Origin: Bacteroidaceae bacterium
Lineage (GTDB): Bacteria; Bacteroidota; Bacteroidia; Bacteroidales; Bacteroidaceae
Direction: 5' to 3'
DNA length: 28,455 nucleotides
NCBI GenBank assembly: GCA_016284115.1
Contig: JAEEOD010000236.1
Location: forward strand, 1 to 28,455
Shown here: piece by piece, positions 25,403 through 28,455 of the stretch
Numbering within the stretch: position 1 is the stretch's first letter
Layout: every line of letters starts with the position of its first letter
Made by a program: the position numbers and the translations under genes
The notes under the pieces: model-generated
Database searches by the model: none
Told to the model about the DNA's origin: nothing
Seen by the model: only the letters and a program-made list of their open reading frames with translations

Positions 25403-26184
25403 TTTTGTTGTTGGATATATGACAATACATCAGAGAAAGTGCCTACCCATATTTCAGGATGAGAAGCCAGGAAATCAATCATTTTCTGGTGTTCCTCCAC
25501 ATCCACACTGATCCAGTCGCCCCCAATGCCATGAAACAGGATGACACCTGCACCACCACTTGCCAGAACTTTTTCTATAAAAGAAGTTAGTTGCTCGGCC
25601 TTATAGCCAGGAAAGGCAGTAAAAGACGGTACATTATTGGGTATAAGCTGAGATGGGGAGGTAATAACTTCTTCTGAGTCGCTCATACGGGCAAAATTGC
25701 AGATGCCCTGTGCTATCATTGTTGTGCCATAGTCCTGTCCGCCAGCCTTGTATTGCCCACAAGGATAGGCATAGCTATGCTGACTCTTGCCATCTATGGC
25801 ACTCAGGAAAGTATTCATGATTTTAATCTCGTTGAGCATTTCCTCCACAGTGTAGCAATTCAACGCCCGACAATGACTTGACAGGGTGTCAGCTTGGGCT
25901 TCGTTGCAAGGGTGATAGATGGAGTGGTTGCCCAGCTCATGCCCCTGATGGCTCACCTCTCTCCACTGGGGTATGTCTTTAGCATCTAAATAGTAACCCA
26001 TAAGAAAGAAAGTGCCCTTGAAATTGTGCTCGTTCAATGCGGGCACCACATTTTCCAGTTGCGATTGCAATCCATCGTCGTAGGTGAGCATGATGGCCGC
26101 TTTCTTACCTGCAGGCCATTGTATCTGTGCCATTGTCCATAATGGAAGGTAACACAGCATGCAATATGCAATTAGTCTTTTCAT
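25399..26184 (-). CDS. Secreted polysaccharide deacetylase (NodB-like)
   Basis: 261 aa. Seen: signal peptide MKRLIAYCMLCYLPLWTMA, then the NodB motif 1 TYDDG (D36, D37), motif 2 HELGNHSIYHP (H87, H91) giving the metal triad Asp-His-His, and YAYPCGQ later on. Family knowledge: metal-dependent removal of N- or O-acetyl groups from polysaccharides or peptidoglycan. It starts 21 bases after aroK and overlaps the glycosidase-like gene by four bases, so its product probably works with that enzyme on one acetylated glycan. Confidence 0.88.
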   Translation of the reverse strand: MKRLIAYCMLCYLPLWTMAQIQWPAGKKAAIMLTYDDGLQSQLENVVPALNEHNFKGTFFLMGYYLDAKDIPQWREVSHQGHELGNHSIYHPCNEAQADTLSSHCRALNCYTVEEMLNEIKIMNTFLSAIDGKSQHSYAYPCGQYKAGGQDYGTTMIAQGICNFARMSDSEEVITSPSQLIPNNVPSFTAFPGYKAEQLTSFIEKVLASGGAGVILFHGIGGDWISVDVEEHQKMIDFLASHPEIWVGTFSDVLSYIQQQK

Positions 26185-26205
26185 AATATATGGTAGGTTA
26201 ATGGC

Positions 26206-26733
26206 TTAGAGTCCCAAGAGTTGGCGCAACTCTTCTATTGATTTATCTATCTGTTTGCGGCTTTCCAGCCGGTTGCTGTCAAACACGTAAGTAGCTTGAC
26301 TATAGAACTGCTCACGATGGGCAAGTTGTTCGGTAATGTACTGCTTCATCTCCTCGTCTGTTTTATTCATCAACAGTGGCCGTTTGGCCTTGCCTATTTG
26401 CAAGCGATTAAAGAGGGTTTCGACATCCGCCTTCATATATACTGTCTGCCCTTGCTGGTTCATGTACTGTACATTGTCGAAGAAACAGGCTGTTCCACCT
26501 CCTGTAGATATCATCACATTCTCGAAATCACCAACCTCATGCAGCATCTTGCGTTCCATTTCTCGAAAGGCATCTTCACCCAATTCGGCAAATATCTGCT
26601 TTACCGTCTTATGGAAACGGCCCTCAATATACCAGTCCATATCAATGAACTGCAGACCCATCTTTAAGGCGAAAGCTCTGCCCAAAGTGGTTTTCCCCGA
26701 ACACATGTATCCTATGAGGAATATTCTTATCAT
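26206..26733 (-). CDS. aroK: Shikimate kinase
   Basis: 175 aa cytosolic kinase making shikimate 3-phosphate for aromatic amino acids. Seen: Walker A GYMCSGKTT (G8-T16), DMD at 31-33 and R57 for shikimate/Mg binding, TGGGT near 77-81, and the lid KAKRPLL. Full length and intact. First gene of the run aroK-deacetylase-glycosidase on the minus strand; the link to the two secreted enzymes is probably only positional. Divergent from the RNase HI gene, 97 bases apart. Confidence 0.93.
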   Translation of the reverse strand: MIRIFLIGYMCSGKTTLGRAFALKMGLQFIDMDWYIEGRFHKTVKQIFAELGEDAFREMERKMLHEVGDFENVMISTGGGTACFFDNVQYMNQQGQTVYMKADVETLFNRLQIGKAKRPLLMNKTDEEMKQYITEQLAHREQFYSQATYVFDSNRLESRKQIDKSIEELRQLLGL

Positions 26734-26753
26734 CCTAAATTCATCGGTAATTA

Positions 26754-26783
26754 TTTGGCGGTAAAGTTAGCGATATATTTTTG
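26754..26783 (+). promoter_or_regulatory. Predicted promoter of the RNase HI gene
   Basis: TTTG (26754-26757), 18 bases, TATTTTTG (26776-26783) fit the -33/-7 pattern. Transcription would start near 26790 and the ATG is at 26831. The upstream in-frame ATG at 26786 would fall at or before the transcript start, which supports 26831. Confidence 0.55.
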
Positions 26784-26830
26784 TTTTGTGTATCTTCGCA
26801 GCGAAAAGTTATCACTCTGTGGCAAAAAAG

Positions 26831-27511
26831 ATGGGCAAACGGCAGAAATATTATGTGGTGTGGAGAGGCGTACAACCTGGCATCTATCTTACATGGGAGG
26901 AATGTGAGCACCAAGTAAAAGGGTTCCCTAATCCCAAGTACAAGGCTTTTGATACTGAGGCTGAGGCGATGGCTGCTTATGCAGACCCTGATTATAAACT
27001 AGAGAAACCAAAAGATACCCTCCATGAACCCAAACAGACGAAGATTGAAGTGATGAAGGCAGTCAAAGAGGGGAAGGAGCAACTTATAGACCAAGCGGTA
27101 AAAAGCGGTTTGCAGCTTAATGCCTTAGCCGTAGATGCTGCTTGCAGCGGTAATCCTGGCAAGATGGAATACCAGGGAGTATATGTTGCTAATGGCCAAC
27201 AAATCTTCCATTTCGGCCCTGTTTTTGGCACAAATAATATAGGCGAGTTCTTGGCCATTGTGCATGCGCTTGCCTATATGAAAAAGAACAATATCAATAT
27301 GCCTATTTATAGTGATAGCCGTAATGCTATGAGTTGGGTGAAACAGAAGAAATGTCGCACCAAACTGGAACGCAATGCCAAGACAGAACCCTTGTTTCAA
27401 CTCATAGAACGAGCTGAAAAGTGGTTGCATGACAATACGCTATCTGTTCCCATTATTAAATGGGATAAGAATTTATGGGGTGAGACTCCTGCTGACTTCG
27501 GACGCAAATAA
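26831..27511 (+). CDS. rnhA: Ribonuclease HI with N-terminal viroplasmin-like domain
   Basis: 226 aa; cleaves RNA in RNA:DNA hybrids. Seen: an N-terminal hybrid-binding module (RQKYYVVWRGVQPGIYLTWE through YKAFDTEAEAMAAY, about residues 4-50), a charged linker, then the RNase H fold with the catalytic acids in LAVDAACSG, IGEFLAI, YSDSRNAM and ETPADFGRK (Asp-Glu-Asp-Asp). The domain order is that of eukaryote-like RNase H1, common in Bacteroidota. Single gene; it converges with blaI with four bases between stops. Confidence 0.92.
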   Translation: MGKRQKYYVVWRGVQPGIYLTWEECEHQVKGFPNPKYKAFDTEAEAMAAYADPDYKLEKPKDTLHEPKQTKIEVMKAVKEGKEQLIDQAVKSGLQLNALAVDAACSGNPGKMEYQGVYVANGQQIFHFGPVFGTNNIGEFLAIVHALAYMKKNNINMPIYSDSRNAMSWVKQKKCRTKLERNAKTEPLFQLIERAEKWLHDNTLSVPIIKWDKNLWGETPADFGRK

Positions 27512-27515
27512 CGCC

Positions 27516-27878
27516 TTATTTCCCTTTCTCAATTTCTTTCAGTATCTCACGCAGGTCATCGGCAGATATGGCTTGCTCTTTGGCAAAGAAGGACACCATC
27601 TGGCGATAGGAATCGTGGAAGTAATCTTTCACCCAAGTCTGCATGAATGTGCTGCGATATTTATCTTTTGAGATCTTGATGTTGTAGAGATAAGACACTC
27701 CCTTGGCAGTGGATTTCAGATAACCTTTACGTTCCAGGTTCTTCACTGTTGATGCCACAGAGGTATAAGGTGGCTTGGGCTCAGGATAGATGTCCATCAC
27801 CTCACGGATATAACACGCCTTGCCCAGTTGCCAGAACAGCATCATCACATCTTCTTCTTGTTTGGTTAGTTTCTCCAT
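27516..27878 (-). CDS. BlaI/MecI/CopY-family transcriptional repressor
   Basis: 120 aa winged-helix DNA-binding protein. Seen: LTKQEEDVMMLFWQLGKACYIREV, the recognition region PPYTSVASTVKNLERKGYL, and a helical C-terminal dimerisation/cleavage part. Family knowledge: a dimeric repressor inactivated by proteolysis triggered by a BlaR1-type M56 sensor. The gene next upstream on the same strand encodes the C-terminal part of such a sensor fused to a TonB domain, so the pair is very probably one regulatory module. The inducing signal cannot be read; beta-lactam is not implied. Confidence 0.9.
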   Translation of the reverse strand: MEKLTKQEEDVMMLFWQLGKACYIREVMDIYPEPKPPYTSVASTVKNLERKGYLKSTAKGVSYLYNIKISKDKYRSTFMQTWVKDYFHDSYRQMVSFFAKEQAISADDLREILKEIEKGK

Positions 27879-27895
27879 TTTTTATATGTTTAGTA

Positions 27896-27922
27896 GAGGG
27901 CATGTTGACAATACACGCCCTC
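27896..27922. promoter_or_regulatory. Inverted repeat between the M56-TonB and blaI-type genes
   Basis: GAGGGC (27896-27901) pairs with GCCCTC (27917-27922); beyond one mismatch, TGT/ACA extends the stem, with a loop at 27906-27912. It sits 12 bases past the M56-TonB stop and 18 before the repressor ATG. It may be an operator, an mRNA processing site or a partial terminator that lowers repressor expression. Confidence 0.4.
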
Positions 27923-27934
27923 CTGATAATAAAA

Positions 27935-28455
27935 TTATTGCCCCTTAAAGTTAATAGGTACTGTGTACCTTACAGGCACAGGTTTGCCATCTTGCTTCCC
28001 CGGTTCCCATTTAGGCATGGAGCTCATTACGCGTATGGCTTCGGCATCCAGCTCAGGAGATACGCTACGCAGTACCTTGACATCACGTATAACGCCATCT
28101 TCTCCCACTATAAACGAGGTAGTAACACGCCCCTCAATCTTCGCTGCTTTAGCAGCTTCGGGGTACTTGACATTTGTCTTTAGGTAGTCCATCAGCGCCT
28201 TCACACCGCCTGGGAACTGTGGCATTTCCTCCACTACTTGATAAAAATCTTCACCAGCTGCTTTGATAACCATATCCTTGCCACCATATTTAATGGTGAC
28301 AGAGCCATCAGGATGGGTGGTTGATTTTGTTGACTGTGCATTGACTGGTGCACTGCTCATCATAAACAGCAGGGCGCACACAGGCAGCAACAAGAGATAC
28401 TTGATTCTGCCGATACTTTTGCTACGTTCTTTGTTCATCATCTTGATTCTTTGTT
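27935..28455 (-). CDS. C-terminal part of M56 (BlaR1-like) peptidase fused to TonB domain, cut by window edge
   Basis: The visible part ends with a TonB C-terminal domain (PQFPGGVKALMDYLKTNVKYP through the YTVPINF end), preceded by one hydrophobic segment YLLLLPVCALLFMMSSAP. An ATG lies at 28441, but the frame is open to the window edge and reads QRIKMMNKERSKS there, which matches the stretch that joins the M56 peptidase to its last membrane helix in Bacteroidota BlaR1-type proteins; no stop or ribosome site favours the ATG. So the complete gene most likely begins outside. It precedes the BlaI-type repressor by 56 bases. A stand-alone TonB-like protein starting at 28441 is less likely. Confidence 0.75.
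   Translation of the reverse strand, partial: QRIKMMNKERSKSIGRIKYLLLLPVCALLFMMSSAPVNAQSTKSTTHPDGSVTIKYGGKDMVIKAAGEDFYQVVEEMPQFPGGVKALMDYLKTNVKYPEAAKAAKIEGRVTTSFIVGEDGVIRDVKVLRSVSPELDAEAIRVMSSMPKWEPGKQDGKPVPVRYTVPINFKGQ

Noticed and set aside
27516..28455. Beta-lactam resistance locus
   Set aside because: BlaI-type and M56 proteins control many processes in Bacteroidota; no beta-lactamase or penicillin-binding domain is present here.

Overview
The window reads as ordinary chromosome from a gut- or oral-type member of the Bacteroidales (Bacteroides/Prevotella-like; species not assignable by eye). Supporting signs are moderate-to-low GC, promoters of the Bacteroidota form (-33 TTTG, -7 TAnnTTTG) upstream of several genes, an oxygen-independent ribonucleotide reductase pair, an M56-TonB fusion beside a BlaI repressor, an ECF sigma factor followed by a one-helix membrane protein, and a topoisomerase I whose C-terminus lacks zinc fingers. 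I see no prophage, insertion sequence, integrase or CRISPR array.

Layout. 1-1300: a PfkB-family sugar/nucleoside kinase (minus) diverges from two identical tandem tRNA-Asn genes (plus); a strong hairpin separates these from the next operon. 1322-3869 (minus): an RsbW-type anti-sigma kinase, an SLC13-type permease with RCK_C domains and a STAS anti-sigma antagonist form one operon, so a partner-switching pair brackets a transporter. 3970-4671 (minus): a ComF-family phosphoribosyltransferase. 4794-7530 (plus): a promoter, two near-identical palindromic elements, nrdD, nrdG and a clear terminator. 7532-11716 (minus): topA and argS. 11827-17142 (minus): metG followed by a tightly packed flippase and two glycosyltransferases, a small surface-glycan cassette co-oriented with a housekeeping tRNA synthetase. 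17401-18431 (minus): an ECF-type sigma gene with its own predicted ECF promoter, interrupted by one in-frame TAA, and its putative membrane anti-sigma partner. 18448-21112 (minus): speA and argB separated by one base. 21212-23427 (plus): cutC and a secreted sialate O-acetylesterase-like protein overlapping by ATGA. 23393-26733 (minus): aroK, a secreted polysaccharide deacetylase and a secreted glycosidase-like protein. 26831-27511 (plus): RNase HI with an N-terminal viroplasmin-type domain. 27516-28455 (minus): a BlaI/MecI repressor and the C-terminal part of an M56-TonB membrane protein that runs off the window.

How the genes work together: nrdD/nrdG supply dNTPs without oxygen; metG, argS and tRNA-Asn serve translation; argB and speA sit at opposite ends of arginine use (synthesis, and decarboxylation to agmatine). 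Three signalling modules occur in 28 kb: the RsbW/STAS switch, the ECF sigma/anti-sigma pair and the BlaI/M56-TonB pair. Two small carbohydrate groups (flippase/GT/GT and esterase/glycosidase/deacetylase) act on envelope or extracellular glycans.

The best candidates for a second look are the partner-switching/transporter operon, the duplicated element in the nrdDG leader, the nonsense codon in the otherwise intact ECF sigma gene, and the M56-TonB/BlaI module. All family assignments come from motif recognition by reading; no database search was run. No gene-free stretch exceeds 300 bases.
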